DNA from: Calditrichota bacterium
GTDB lineage: Bacteria > Calditrichota > Calditrichia > Calditrichales > J004
Assembly: GCA_013112635.1 (NCBI GenBank)
Contig: JABFGF010000001.1
Location: 620,001-684,000 of the forward strand
Direction: 5' to 3'
DNA length: 64,000 nt
A program made the translations under genes and the position numbers. The notes under the pieces are model-generated. The model saw nothing but the letters and a program-made list of their open reading frames with translations, was not told the origin of the DNA and did not search any database. Positions 19,885 through 29,916 of the stretch are shown here, in pieces; the first letter of the stretch is position 1, and the number at the start of each line of letters is the position of its first letter.

Positions 19885-21678
19885 ATGCACCGACTATTCA
19901 AAACAATTATCTTTTTCCTTTTCTATGTACTCTTCTCTTTAAACCCATTATTAAGTCAAATCCCATTAAACCAAAATACTCTACCAGCCATAAATTTAAG
20001 AACCGACTTTTCCAAGCAGAACACGACCTGGAACTGGCTTGGTCATTTTAAAATAGAAAAACAAATTAATCAAAATGAGTTCTTAAGCTTAAAAGAAACT
20101 TTTCAGAGTAACTTAATTACCCCGAGCAACTCCATAAAACAATGGAAAGATGAACACCGCTTTAAAGGATTGTATTATTCCGGTTTAAACCAGTTTCTTT
20201 GGGGAGTGTATATTAATAGTTGGCTTTTATTCGACAAGCAGCAAGCAACCCGAAATGAGTTTTCAAATCACTCGGGAGCATTATTTATAAAATATGAACC
20301 GATTAAAAAGATTTCTTTTTTGCCATATGCCGGAGTGCAAAGAGCTAAAAATATAACAAAATCGGATATAGGTTTAGATATTGGAATTGATGGAAGTGCC
20401 AATAATTTTGAGTTTGGTGCTTATAAAAACAATTTAGATATTTCTTCAAATTATGATTTTTTTGAGACTAGGAAGAACTATAACAATAGGTTCTCAAATA
20501 AAATAAGTACCAAGTTTAATAAATTTACAACAGATTCTTTAAAAGTAAGTTATGAAGAAGTGAGTAAACAATTTTATAATACAAGCGGCACAAGTTTAAT
20601 TGAGGTTAAATTATATAACCGTTCTATACAAAATAACCTTATATATGCACTTTCAAATCAAAACCAGTTTACTTTTGAAACAAATATTTTATCAAAAAAT
20701 GTATCATTTAACACAAACAATAATGTATCATCAACGAATAGAAATGTGTTCTTAATTGAGAACAGAGTACAGTTTAGACATTTAGGACAATTGAGTTACC
20801 AGCTTGATTTCCGGACAAATGACGAAACTTTGGATAACCGGGAAACAATCACGGATAGCAGGACAAGGCAGAGTTCACTTGCTCTAAAATCTAAATATTT
20901 TATAAGCGATAAAAGTAATCTGAAATTTGATTTTATTTATAATAAGCTTCAATATGATACACCAAACGAAAAAAATACAGATGACCGTGATGAACAAAGG
21001 TTTATTTTTGACATTGGCTATACTACACAATTATCACCGGTCTTAACATTCAGATTAAATGCGTATGGGTTTTTATTTCACCAAATTTATCTGTTTAAAG
21101 AACAAAGTATAAACAATAATTGGAACCGTGTATTGAAAATTTCGCCGCAAGTTAAATATAAAAATGACATTTTTGAAAACAGCCTTTCCACCAGTGTGAT
21201 TGCAAATTATACTGTTTTTGATTTTGAAAACCTTGGACCAAAGATACGCTCTTTTCTTTCAAGGAAATACACGATTAGCGACTCTGTATTGGTGCCTGTT
21301 TATAAAAAGATGGCCATTGGTTTAAATGCGCGGCTTGAAATTGAAGAAAAAGGAAATTTTTTAAAAAAGAAATTCGCCCAAAACCTGATCCAATCATACC
21401 GGGTAACAAAATACAATATCTATGCTACACAAAAGTTATTTCGCCGATTGGGTTATAGAGTTGGGTATTTGTTCTTCTCACGATTGGAATGGCGGCATGT
21501 TCCGAAAAAATCAAAAAACAGGACAATAACAAACCAGGGACCATTTGGCAGTATTTATTATAATGTAAATAACAGAATCAGTTTAAATGCTTATGCGGCA
21601 ATTAATTTTGTTGATGATTCAAGAAATATAAAAAGCCGGTACAGTACAGGTTTTTTAAAACTATTTTATTCTTTGTAA
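19885..21678 (+). CDS. Predicted outer-membrane beta-barrel protein
   Basis: A 597-residue protein of no family I can name. It has a signal peptide (about 1-24, ending LNPLLSQ) and the mature part is made of many short amphipathic beta-strands with alternating aromatic and polar residues separated by Asn/Ser-rich turns, ending with GFLKLFYSL; this is the look of an outer-membrane barrel. It begins 9 bases after ftsB and ends about 100 bases before the PorU start, all on the same strand, so a shared transcript is likely. A link to type IX secretion is tempting but rests only on this adjacency. Confidence 0.7.
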   Translation: MHRLFKTIIFFLFYVLFSLNPLLSQIPLNQNTLPAINLRTDFSKQNTTWNWLGHFKIEKQINQNEFLSLKETFQSNLITPSNSIKQWKDEHRFKGLYYSGLNQFLWGVYINSWLLFDKQQATRNEFSNHSGALFIKYEPIKKISFLPYAGVQRAKNITKSDIGLDIGIDGSANNFEFGAYKNNLDISSNYDFFETRKNYNNRFSNKISTKFNKFTTDSLKVSYEEVSKQFYNTSGTSLIEVKLYNRSIQNNLIYALSNQNQFTFETNILSKNVSFNTNNNVSSTNRNVFLIENRVQFRHLGQLSYQLDFRTNDETLDNRETITDSRTRQSSLALKSKYFISDKSNLKFDFIYNKLQYDTPNEKNTDDRDEQRFIFDIGYTTQLSPVLTFRLNAYGFLFHQIYLFKEQSINNNWNRVLKISPQVKYKNDIFENSLSTSVIANYTVFDFENLGPKIRSFLSRKYTISDSVLVPVYKKMAIGLNARLEIEEKGNFLKKKFAQNLIQSYRVTKYNIYATQKLFRRLGYRVGYLFFSRLEWRHVPKKSKNRTITNQGPFGSIYYNVNNRISLNAYAAINFVDDSRNIKSRYSTGFLKLFYSL

Positions 21679-21776
21679 CACTAAGAATATGCTACTTAAA
21701 TTTGGTGTTGATGTTGAAAAGTATACCGGATAATTTAATACCAACAGATGGATTTTTTAGATTTGGAGAAAAATTA

Positions 21777-24700
21777 ATGCTTGGAAAAAATATTTTGTTA
21801 AGCACTCTTTTATTTTGCACAATCAGCCTGGGATTTGCTTCAGACTTTGATGATATTAAGAGAACTCAAAAAAATGATAATGAAGAAATATATGAGATAG
21901 TATTAAAAGATTTTGAAGTTTCAAAATCAAATGACTTAACGGATAGCTATCAAACTATTTCTTTTAAAAATGGTTCTTCATTGCCCTCATCTTCCATTTA
22001 CGATCTTCCTTTTCGGCTACTTAATTTTGCCGTTCCCCAGAATGGAAGCTTAAATGTTCAGCTTATTTCCAAATCTGATAGAACAATAAATAATGTTTTC
22101 CTGGAAGAAAAAAAACCATATCAAATTGCTGAAACGAATATAGACGACCTTATTACAATTGGAGAGAAAAGGCGTTTCAGGGATATGATGATTCAGGATA
22201 TTATAATTAATCCCCTTGCTTATAACAGAACAACCAAAAGTTTAAAATTAACACATAAAATAAAACTAAAAGTTACTTACTCAGGCAATATAAACTCTTC
22301 GGCATTATATAAATCCAGGGGGAAGCTGGATAACCTGTATAAAAAACTTCTTGTTAATTTTGAGACAGGAAAAAACTGGCAAATACCAAAAGAAAGAAAA
22401 ATATTTAAAACAAAGTCCCTTTCTACCGGCACCTTTTATGGGTTTGAAATTACTCAGGATGGACTTTATAAAATCACAGCTTCAACTTTGAGCAATAATG
22501 GCGTTAACATTGATGGCTTAAATATAAATGCGCTGGAATTGTACAATAATGGTGGCCATACATTAAGCCTTGCTACACACCTGGAACAGTGGAATCCGGC
22601 ATTTACACAGGAAATTCCAATCCATGTTATTGATCAAAACAACAATGGTATTTTTGATGGAAATGATTATTTCTTGTTTTATGGAAAAGCTGTAAATAGT
22701 TGGTTTTATGATTCTGATTTGAAAAAATTCTCGCACCAAACACACCGCTATGACACAAAGAATATTTATTATTTATCAGCAAGTGGTAGCAATGGTAAAA
22801 GAATGGTCATTGAAGATTTGCCTGCCATTAGTGGTGCTATCGAACAAAATTATTTTTTAGAAAGGTTTCATTTTGAAGAAGAAAAAGTAAATCTGCTAAA
22901 CTCAGGCCCGGATTGGTACGGAACGCGCTTTTTTGGTCAATCAGGTAATCACAGTATCGATTTTGAGCTTGAAGCAGATGTTAACAGCGAAATAAAACCG
23001 AGTATAACAATGAGGTTTAAAGGTGCAAACAATATTTTTTGGCCTTATAATTCAACAATCTATAGGTATTATTTTGATATATTTTTAAACAGCTCAACCG
23101 TTCATAGTGCTCTCTCATTAGCAAATAAATCTACTTTCACAAAAGTGAAAGAGCTGGAAAGCTCATCAATTTTAAAGTCAGGCAAGAATACGCTGCAATT
23201 TAGTTATTCCAGCGATTTTGATGAAAGTAATGTTTATCTTGATTATTTCAATATCACTTATCCTAAAAAGCTAAATACAACCAGTAATTCCATCAGTTTC
23301 TTTCATGATGCCGATGGTTCGAATAAACGTTATTCAGTATCTGGATTAAGTACTGTGAACGATATTTACCTTTTTGATGTAACCAACCCGCTTCATGTCA
23401 AAATATTGGCAAAGGATCAACAAAGCATATCAGGTAAATATAGTTTTGATATTCCTGCAGAATGGGATAATAAAAACTTCATAGTTAGTAGCCTTAGTTC
23501 TTCATCAATAACAACAATAAACTCACTTTCGCCCTACACAACTAACAACAATTTGTTGGATCAATCAAAAAGTGCTGACTACATCATAATAACCCGCAAA
23601 TCATTATTGGATTATGGTCAACAAATTGCAGAGCTACACTCCAATCTAAAAACGGAAGTTGTTTCTGTTGAGGATATCTTTTTCTATTTCAATAATGGGG
23701 TTCAGGATCCAACTGCCATAAGAAATTTTATCCGCTACGCTTATTATAATTGGGAGACACCAAATATTTCCTACATTTTATTGTTAGGTGATGGCCATTT
23801 TGATTATAGAAATATTAGCATTCAAGACAGCAGCGTTGTTCCAACTTTTCAAATTTATGGTCTAGATGAACTATCAAGCCGGGAAAGTGATATTTTTTAT
23901 GTCGATTTAGATACGCGTATCAATTCAATTGCTCCTAACACAATTACGCCTTCATTAGCGATTGGCCGTCTGCCGGTTGAAAATGCTCTTGATGCAGAGA
24001 GAGTGGTTGAGAAGTTACAAATTTACAATCAAAACCAGGTTAGAAATGGCTGGCAAACCAACATAACAATAGTTGGTGACGATGAAAAAGTCAGCGCAAG
24101 CTCAAATTCAACAGAATGGCAGCACCAATATCAAGCCGAAGAATTAGCCACTATGTCCCAGTTAAACCGCTTTAACATTTCCAGAATATATCTCTCTGCG
24201 TTTGAAACAGTTGCCGGTGGTAGGGCACGGTTAAAACCAGATGCAACACAAGCATTGCTAGATCAGATAAACCGCGGAACACTTATTGTAAATTACACCG
24301 GTCATGGTTCCCCAACGCAATGGGCACATGAAACACTTTTTAGTTTTGACAGGGATTATTCCAAAATTAATAATGAAGGGGCTTTTCCCTTTTTTATAGC
24401 GGCCACTTGCGATTTTGGCCTTTTTGATAATCCAAACCATATAAGTTTTACAGAAGCCTTAATATGGAAGGAAAAATCAGGGACAATAGGAAGTCTTGCT
24501 GCGACACGACTTGTATATTCCGGACAAAATTTTGCATTTAACAAAAGTTTTTATAGAAACTTGTTTCCTGATGGAAAACCTTCAGTCCCTCTTGGAGAGG
24601 CTTTTTTGCATTCTTTTCTTTCAAATACAGCTGGAAATACTAATGACCAGAAATACCACCTTTTTGCTGACCCTGCAATGACATTGGCAGATGCTCATCA

Positions 24701-25724
24701 GGACATTGAAATCACATCTATTACACCAGATACATTACAAGCCCTGAGCCAGGTTAATGTTAAAGCAAATGTAATGATAGATGACTCACCTGCAACCAAT
24801 TTTAATGGTGGTGCCGTTATGCTGGTTAATGATGCGACCTTTGAAGATGTTGAAACCGGTGGTGGCCTTGAGTATAACCTGACAGGTCCCCTTGTGTTTC
24901 GGGGTGAGGTTTCTGTTGAAGATGGTGATATGGAAGCTAACTTTATCGTTCCAAAATCCATCCGTTATAAAGATAAAAATTCCGGCCGTATAACTCTCTA
25001 TGCATGGGATGATGCCACGAATACAAGTGCAAGTGTAATCCGGAAAAACCTGCTATTATTAGGTTCATCCAACCTCGCAAAAGAAACAGATGGGCCTGAA
25101 ATTGATATATTTTTTGATGGACAGGAAAACTTTAGTTCCGGCGACATCATATCCGCGAACCCTGTTTTAATCGCAGAATTAAGTGATGACAGCGGGATTA
25201 ATTTAACAGGTCAGTTGGGCCATAAAATTGAATTGAAAATTGATGAAACAACTACAATAAATATTTCTGAATCGTTTACTTATGAGCGTGATAGTTTTAC
25301 AAAAGGCATGGTACGTTACCCTATTACAAGTCTAGAACCCGGTGATCATACTTTAACTCTTCAAGCATTCGATAACCTTAACAACCGCACTGAACAAACT
25401 GTAGAATTTAAAATCACATCTGCAAGTGGCCTGGTTTTGGAGGACGTAGTTAACTATCCAAATCCTTTTAAAAGAAAGACTTCATTTACATTTCAGACAA
25501 ATGCCGTTGGTGCTGAAGCTACCATTAAAATATACACCCTGTCCGGTAGATTAATTGAGAAACTGGAAGGCAATTTTACTGAAGCCGGTTACAATGAGAT
25601 TGAATGGAGTGGTCTTGATCGTGACGGTAATACTTTGGCTAATGGGGTTTATTTATACAAATTAGTTTTGAAAGAAGGTAAGGATAAAAAAGAAAAGATA
25701 GAAAAAATGGTGGTAATAAAATAA
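21777..25724 (+). CDS. porU: Type IX secretion system sortase PorU (C25 peptidase family)
   Basis: Surface-located cysteine protease-like sortase that removes T9SS C-terminal sorting domains and attaches the cargo to the cell surface. The start chosen is the ATG with TTGGAG 9 bases upstream and an immediate signal peptide (MLGKNILLSTLLFCTISLG); an in-frame start at 21702 would precede it with a non-signal stretch. The 1315-residue protein has a propeptide-like N-terminal region (to about 400), a C25 gingipain-type catalytic domain with His843 in VNYTGHGSPTQW and Cys878 in IAATCDFGLFDNP, Ig-like domains, and its own sorting domain from about 1225 (NYPNPFKRKTSFTF, YLYKLVL). The length and self-carried sorting domain fit PorU better than a gingipain. 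Confidence 0.88.
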   Translation: MLGKNILLSTLLFCTISLGFASDFDDIKRTQKNDNEEIYEIVLKDFEVSKSNDLTDSYQTISFKNGSSLPSSSIYDLPFRLLNFAVPQNGSLNVQLISKSDRTINNVFLEEKKPYQIAETNIDDLITIGEKRRFRDMMIQDIIINPLAYNRTTKSLKLTHKIKLKVTYSGNINSSALYKSRGKLDNLYKKLLVNFETGKNWQIPKERKIFKTKSLSTGTFYGFEITQDGLYKITASTLSNNGVNIDGLNINALELYNNGGHTLSLATHLEQWNPAFTQEIPIHVIDQNNNGIFDGNDYFLFYGKAVNSWFYDSDLKKFSHQTHRYDTKNIYYLSASGSNGKRMVIEDLPAISGAIEQNYFLERFHFEEEKVNLLNSGPDWYGTRFFGQSGNHSIDFELEADVNSEIKPSITMRFKGANNIFWPYNSTIYRYYFDIFLNSSTVHSALSLANKSTFTKVKELESSSILKSGKNTLQFSYSSDFDESNVYLDYFNITYPKKLNTTSNSISFFHDADGSNKRYSVSGLSTVNDIYLFDVTNPLHVKILAKDQQSISGKYSFDIPAEWDNKNFIVSSLSSSSITTINSLSPYTTNNNLLDQSKSADYIIITRKSLLDYGQQIAELHSNLKTEVVSVEDIFFYFNNGVQDPTAIRNFIRYAYYNWETPNISYILLLGDGHFDYRNISIQDSSVVPTFQIYGLDELSSRESDIFYVDLDTRINSIAPNTITPSLAIGRLPVENALDAERVVEKLQIYNQNQVRNGWQTNITIVGDDEKVSASSNSTEWQHQYQAEELATMSQLNRFNISRIYLSAFETVAGGRARLKPDATQALLDQINRGTLIVNYTGHGSPTQWAHETLFSFDRDYSKINNEGAFPFFIAATCDFGLFDNPNHISFTEALIWKEKSGTIGSLAATRLVYSGQNFAFNKSFYRNLFPDGKPSVPLGEAFLHSFLSNTAGNTNDQKYHLFADPAMTLADAHQDIEITSITPDTLQALSQVNVKANVMIDDSPATNFNGGAVMLVNDATFEDVETGGGLEYNLTGPLVFRGEVSVEDGDMEANFIVPKSIRYKDKNSGRITLYAWDDATNTSASVIRKNLLLLGSSNLAKETDGPEIDIFFDGQENFSSGDIISANPVLIAELSDDSGINLTGQLGHKIELKIDETTTINISESFTYERDSFTKGMVRYPITSLEPGDHTLTLQAFDNLNNRTEQTVEFKITSASGLVLEDVVNYPNPFKRKTSFTFQTNAVGAEATIKIYTLSGRLIEKLEGNFTEAGYNEIEWSGLDRDGNTLANGVYLYKLVLKEGKDKKEKIEKMVVIK

Positions 25725-25759
25725 ATCCTAATTAATAATGTTTTTTGATCTTACTATTT

Positions 25760-25793
25760 AAACCTTCCAGACGCTAAACTGGAAGGTTTTTTT
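25760..25793 (+). terminator. Rho-independent terminator after porU
   Basis: AAACCTTCCAG (25760-25770) pairs perfectly with CTGGAAGGTTT (25779-25789), 8-base loop, followed by seven T. It also lies just past the converging MoxR gene. Confidence 0.95.
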
Positions 25794-25813
25794 ATAAAAC
25801 TTTTCTTTCCCAA

Positions 25814-26797
25814 TCAATCAATCTTTGCAATTATATGGGAAATGATATCCTCAATACTCACACCCTCTGCTTCTGCACTAAAAGAAGTTACAATACGATG
25901 CCTCAAAACAGAGTCTGCAATGGCTTTGACATCTTCAATTTCCGGTGCAAAACGGTTATGTAACACTGCCCTGACCTTTGCCCCTAAAATTAGATATTGT
26001 GATGCACGCGGCCCGGCTCCCCAGCGGATCCACTCAGCAAGTTTTTCATCGGAATATGGTGAGCCTTTGCGAGTAGCGCTCACTAATTTTACAGCATAAT
26101 CAACTGTATTATCAGCAACCGGTATATCTTTGATTATTTTTTGAAATTTCAGGATATCTTTTTTGCTTATGCTTGATTCAATATTTGTTTTTTGAACGGC
26201 GGTGGTTCTTTTAACAATTTCAACTTCCTCTTCAAACTTAGGATAATCGAGCCAAAGGCTAAACATAAACCTGTCAAGCTGTGCTTCCGGCAATGGGTAA
26301 GTTCCTTCCTGTTCAATGGGGTTTTGCGTTGCCAAAACAAAAAAGGGTTCTTCCAAAGCAAAAGTTTCACCTGCCGTGGTAACATTATACTCCTGCATAG
26401 CTTCCAATAAAGCAGATTGTGTTTTTGGTGGGGTTCTGTTTATTTCATCTGCCAGAATAATGTTTGCAAAGATCGGCCCTTTCATAAAGCGGAATGCTTT
26501 TTTTCCTGTGGAACGATCTTCTTCCAAAATTTCTGCACCTGTTATATCACTTGGCATTAGGTCTGGCGTAAACTGTATGCGCGCAAAATCCAATCCCAGT
26601 ATTTCACCTAGGGTTTTAATGATCAAAGTTTTTGCCAACCCGGGAACTCCAATCAACATACAATGCCCTTTTGCATAGAGCGAGATAAGCAATTTTTCAA
26701 TTATATCATCCTGCCCAACAATAACTTTGCTAAGTTCCGAAACAATTTGTTTATAACTCTTGGAAATTTTTTGAACCGTTTTTACATCATCAGACAT
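25814..26797 (-). CDS. MoxR family AAA+ ATPase
   Basis: ATP-driven chaperone of the MoxR family, which usually works with von Willebrand A-domain proteins to mature enzymes or membrane complexes. The 327-residue protein has Walker A GVPGLAKT (50-57), Walker B IILADEIN (Asp117/Glu118), sensor-1 VLATQNP and the MoxR stretch YPLPEAQLDRFM. The ATG is chosen because GGAG lies 6 bases upstream; a TTG four codons earlier would overlap that site. The usual partners (DUF58, VWA, BatA/B) are not here: porU converges from one side and rlmN diverges on the other, so the gene stands alone. Confidence 0.93.
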   Translation of the reverse strand: MSDDVKTVQKISKSYKQIVSELSKVIVGQDDIIEKLLISLYAKGHCMLIGVPGLAKTLIIKTLGEILGLDFARIQFTPDLMPSDITGAEILEEDRSTGKKAFRFMKGPIFANIILADEINRTPPKTQSALLEAMQEYNVTTAGETFALEEPFFVLATQNPIEQEGTYPLPEAQLDRFMFSLWLDYPKFEEEVEIVKRTTAVQKTNIESSISKKDILKFQKIIKDIPVADNTVDYAVKLVSATRKGSPYSDEKLAEWIRWGAGPRASQYLILGAKVRAVLHNRFAPEIEDVKAIADSVLRHRIVTSFSAEAEGVSIEDIISHIIAKID

Positions 26798-26918
26798 AAC
26801 CTGCTCCAATTAACTCATTTAGTTGCTTGAGATTATTATCACAATTACTTAAATTAAGTATTTTTAAAATATTAGCTTTTAATTTAGATACTGTCAGTTT
26901 TTAATACCATAAAATTTA

Positions 26919-27956
26919 ATGAAAAAATCAATACTCGATTGCAGCATAATTGAACTAACTGAATACCTGGCCTCGATTAATGAACCTTCATTCCGGGCAA
27001 ACCAAATTTTTGAGGGTATTTACGCTCAAAATAAAATTAGTTTTGAAGAGTTCACCACACTCCCGCTTAATACACGTCAAAAACTAGCAGAAAATTTTTA
27101 CCTGCGTACTTTAGAAAAAGTTGAAGAAATAACCTCAACCTTTGATAATACACAAAAGTTCCTTTGGAAATTAATAGATGGTTATAAAATTGAAAGTGTA
27201 ATAATTACCGAAAACAAGCGAACTACCTTTTGCATTTCATCCCAGGTGGGCTGTGCATTGGATTGCAAATTTTGTGCGACAGGTAAAATGGGTATTCTAC
27301 GTAATCTTACTCCCGGCGAGATTGTTGAACAGGTATTGCTAATGCAGGAAAAGATTGGCCAAAAGCCGACAAATATCGTTTATATGGGCATGGGAGAACC
27401 AATGCTGAATTACGATTCGGTTATTCAGGCTGCTGATATTTTAACAGCTCCCAAAGGCCTTGGCTTGGGTAAAAGGCGGATCACTATTTCCACAAGCGGC
27501 GTCATTCCCGGTATAAAACGTTTCACAAAAGAAAAACAGCCATACTCACTGGCTATATCATTAAATAGCATTGATGATAAAATTCGTGAAAAAATTATGC
27601 CTATTTCAAAAAAATATCCGATAAATGATCTTATGGATGCGGCCCGGGATTACACTGAGCAGCTAAATAAATTAATAACCTTTGAATATGTCTTACTGGA
27701 CAAGTTTAATGCCTCAAAGGAAGATGCTAAAAAGCTGGTTCAATTAACCCATAGAATACCATGCAAAATAAATGTAATACCCTGTAATTCTGACGAGCCG
27801 GATTATCAGCCTCCTTCAAAAGAGAAGGTGCAAATATTTGAGCAACATATAAATGAAAGAAGCCGCAGGATAACACTTCGTAAAAGAAAAGGCTGGGAAA
27901 TAAAGGCTGCATGTGGCCAATTGTATGCAGAAAATGTAAAAAAGAAACGACAATAA
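26919..27956 (+). CDS. rlmN: Dual-specificity 23S rRNA/tRNA adenine C2-methyltransferase RlmN
   Basis: Radical-SAM enzyme that methylates C2 of A2503 in 23S rRNA and A37 in some tRNAs. The 345-residue protein has the Fe-S motif C112-x3-C116-x2-C119 (SQVGCALDCKFCATG), then MGMGEPMLNY and ITISTSGVIPGI, and a C-terminal AACGQL whose Cys is at the position of the methyl-carrying residue; a helical N-terminal domain precedes the core. It is divergent from MoxR and followed after 43 bases by adk on the same strand. Confidence 0.96.
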   Translation: MKKSILDCSIIELTEYLASINEPSFRANQIFEGIYAQNKISFEEFTTLPLNTRQKLAENFYLRTLEKVEEITSTFDNTQKFLWKLIDGYKIESVIITENKRTTFCISSQVGCALDCKFCATGKMGILRNLTPGEIVEQVLLMQEKIGQKPTNIVYMGMGEPMLNYDSVIQAADILTAPKGLGLGKRRITISTSGVIPGIKRFTKEKQPYSLAISLNSIDDKIREKIMPISKKYPINDLMDAARDYTEQLNKLITFEYVLLDKFNASKEDAKKLVQLTHRIPCKINVIPCNSDEPDYQPPSKEKVQIFEQHINERSRRITLRKRKGWEIKAACGQLYAENVKKKRQ

Positions 27957-27999
27957 ACTGAATAAACACTGAAAAAATTTTGTGACATAAGGAGATAAA

Positions 28000-28551
28000 A
28001 TGTTTTTGATTTTATTTGGCGCTCCTGGTGTAGGAAAAGGAACCCAAGCGGAAAAAATTTGTGCTGAATACAATATCCCTCAAATATCAACCGGAGAAAT
28101 GTTAAGAGCAGCCATTAAAGAAGGTACTGACTTAGGAAAAAAAGCTAAAATACTTATGGATAAAGGCCAGCTTGTTCCTGATGATGTAATTATGGGAATT
28201 ATTGATGAAAGAATTAAAAACGATGATTGCAAAAATGGATTTATCCTAGATGGTTTTCCAAGAACCATCCGCCAGGCCGAAGAATTTACAGCAATGTTAG
28301 AAAAACATGATATTCCTGAATTTACTTGTGTCGAAATTTATGTTCCTAATGAAGCAATTTTAGAACGGCTTTTAGCAAGAGGACGTGAAGACGATTCAAA
28401 AGAAACTATTTTAAACAGATTGGAAGTTTATCAGGCACAAACAGCACCAGTGAAAGAATATTATCAGAAAGCACGAAAATTCTTTTCAGTAGATGGGAAC
28501 AAATCTATTGATGAAGTATTCAATGAAATCAAAAATCTGGCAATAAATTAA
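28000..28551 (+). CDS. adk: Adenylate kinase
   Basis: Catalyses ATP + AMP to 2 ADP. The 183-residue protein has the P-loop GAPGVGKGT (8-16), the AMP-binding STGEMLRAAI, LDGFPRTIRQAE and the RGREDDSKETILNRLEVY segment. It is the short form: the LID is reduced to a few residues with no zinc cysteines. AAGGAG precedes the ATG. It lies 43 bases after rlmN and is likely co-transcribed with it. Confidence 0.96.
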   Translation: MFLILFGAPGVGKGTQAEKICAEYNIPQISTGEMLRAAIKEGTDLGKKAKILMDKGQLVPDDVIMGIIDERIKNDDCKNGFILDGFPRTIRQAEEFTAMLEKHDIPEFTCVEIYVPNEAILERLLARGREDDSKETILNRLEVYQAQTAPVKEYYQKARKFFSVDGNKSIDEVFNEIKNLAIN

Positions 28552-28635
28552 TACTTTCTCCAAAAGTTGTCGGTTTCTATTCTATTTATAGGACCGCCCA
28601 AAAGAGCCCGTTTTTAAAACAAAGAGCGTCTTATA

Positions 28636-29916
28636 ATGAGAAATAGATTCTATTATTTTGTCTTATTAATTTTATCTATTATTGCATACTCATGTGAAGA
28701 ACGGGAACGTAATAATATTTTTGATCCTGCAAATAAAAACAAATCTATAGATATTGGTCTTAGCCTTTCATCAACCGATTCCACAATTAGGATATCATGG
28801 AATTCTCCGGCAAATATTAAGTATACAAGTATAAATATTTTTCGAAAAACAGAAGGCGAAAAAGTAGCCCGGTTATACGCAACTGTAGAAAAAGACATTA
28901 CACTTTATATTGATAATAACATCGAGTTTGACAAAGAGTATTCTTATTATCTTACAATAAATGGAGAAACGGAAGAATCTTATCCCACCGAAACAGAAAC
29001 AATAATACCTGGTCCTTATTCTATCTGGATTCTTGATACTTTTTTAGCAGAAATAAACAAACTTAATTATGATTTAAGCTCATCCATAGTTAGGAAGAAT
29101 GCCTTTTGGCCACCCAAAAACATGGCTATTGCAAAAAGTTTAAATCTCGCACTTGTTACATATCCAAGGTTTAGGGATATGGAGATTTTTGATATGACTA
29201 ATGGTGAGTTCATAGCTGGGAACCGAAACATTGAACGCCCATATGACGCAGTTTATGATAGTGGAAATAATAAATTCTGGCTCGTTGATTCCAGCGGTTC
29301 CTTATATACAATTAACCCGGATGATGCCTCTGAACAACTTGTTTCCCGTAGTTTTATCAAACCAATACAGATAGAATTATTTGATCAGAATCTATTTATT
29401 ATGGATCAGGGGTTACATAAAATTTTTATATATGATAATTCTTCACAAGTACAAGATTCTATTTTTAAAACACCTGACGACAGCTCGTTTACACATTTAA
29501 GACAGTTTCGCCTGGATAAAACAAATAACAATATTTACATCCTTGATGGTGAAGCACGCAATAATACTTTATATAAATACAATATGTTAAGTAAAGAGAT
29601 AACCAATATTTTCCAGGATAGTATTATCTATTCCTTTGATGTTAATTCTGTTGATGAAACAATTTGGATAATTATTGCAAAGCGTTTAAATTCAAATCTT
29701 GTGCAACTTTCCGGTGAAACAACCCGTCATTTTATCAGTGATTTAGAAAAGCCGGTTGATATAAAGGTCAATTCTATAAACGGTAATTTTGTAATTACTG
29801 ATTTTAAATTTAAAGTAAACATAAAAGTCCCAAAAGTATTTCATTATCGATCTGATTTAACAAAAATCGGTACTTTTAGCACCTACGGTGATCCTTCAAG
29901 GATTTATATTGAATGA
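28636..29916 (+). CDS. Lipoprotein with FN3-like domain and beta-propeller
   Basis: A 426-residue exported lipoprotein: signal with lipobox IAYSC (Cys20), then an NIFDP motif seen in envelope lipoproteins of this lineage. Residues about 38-125 look like a fibronectin III domain (IRISWNSPANIKYTSINIFR). From about 130 to the end, repeated xxFWLVDSSGSLYTIN and NNIYILDGE units suggest an NHL/SMP-30-type propeller. Its TGA overlaps the ATG of the next gene (ATGA), so it is translationally coupled to a membrane SpoIIE phosphatase; a role as the extracytoplasmic sensor for that phosphatase is an inference. Confidence 0.8.
   Translation: MRNRFYYFVLLILSIIAYSCEERERNNIFDPANKNKSIDIGLSLSSTDSTIRISWNSPANIKYTSINIFRKTEGEKVARLYATVEKDITLYIDNNIEFDKEYSYYLTINGETEESYPTETETIIPGPYSIWILDTFLAEINKLNYDLSSSIVRKNAFWPPKNMAIAKSLNLALVTYPRFRDMEIFDMTNGEFIAGNRNIERPYDAVYDSGNNKFWLVDSSGSLYTINPDDASEQLVSRSFIKPIQIELFDQNLFIMDQGLHKIFIYDNSSQVQDSIFKTPDDSSFTHLRQFRLDKTNNNIYILDGEARNNTLYKYNMLSKEITNIFQDSIIYSFDVNSVDETIWIIIAKRLNSNLVQLSGETTRHFISDLEKPVDIKVNSINGNFVITDFKFKVNIKVPKVFHYRSDLTKIGTFSTYGDPSRIYIE

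Noticed and set aside
21777-25724. Gingipain-like secreted protease instead of PorU
   Set aside because: The length, the long N-terminal region and position beside envelope genes fit PorU better, although C25 catalytic residues alone cannot separate them fully.
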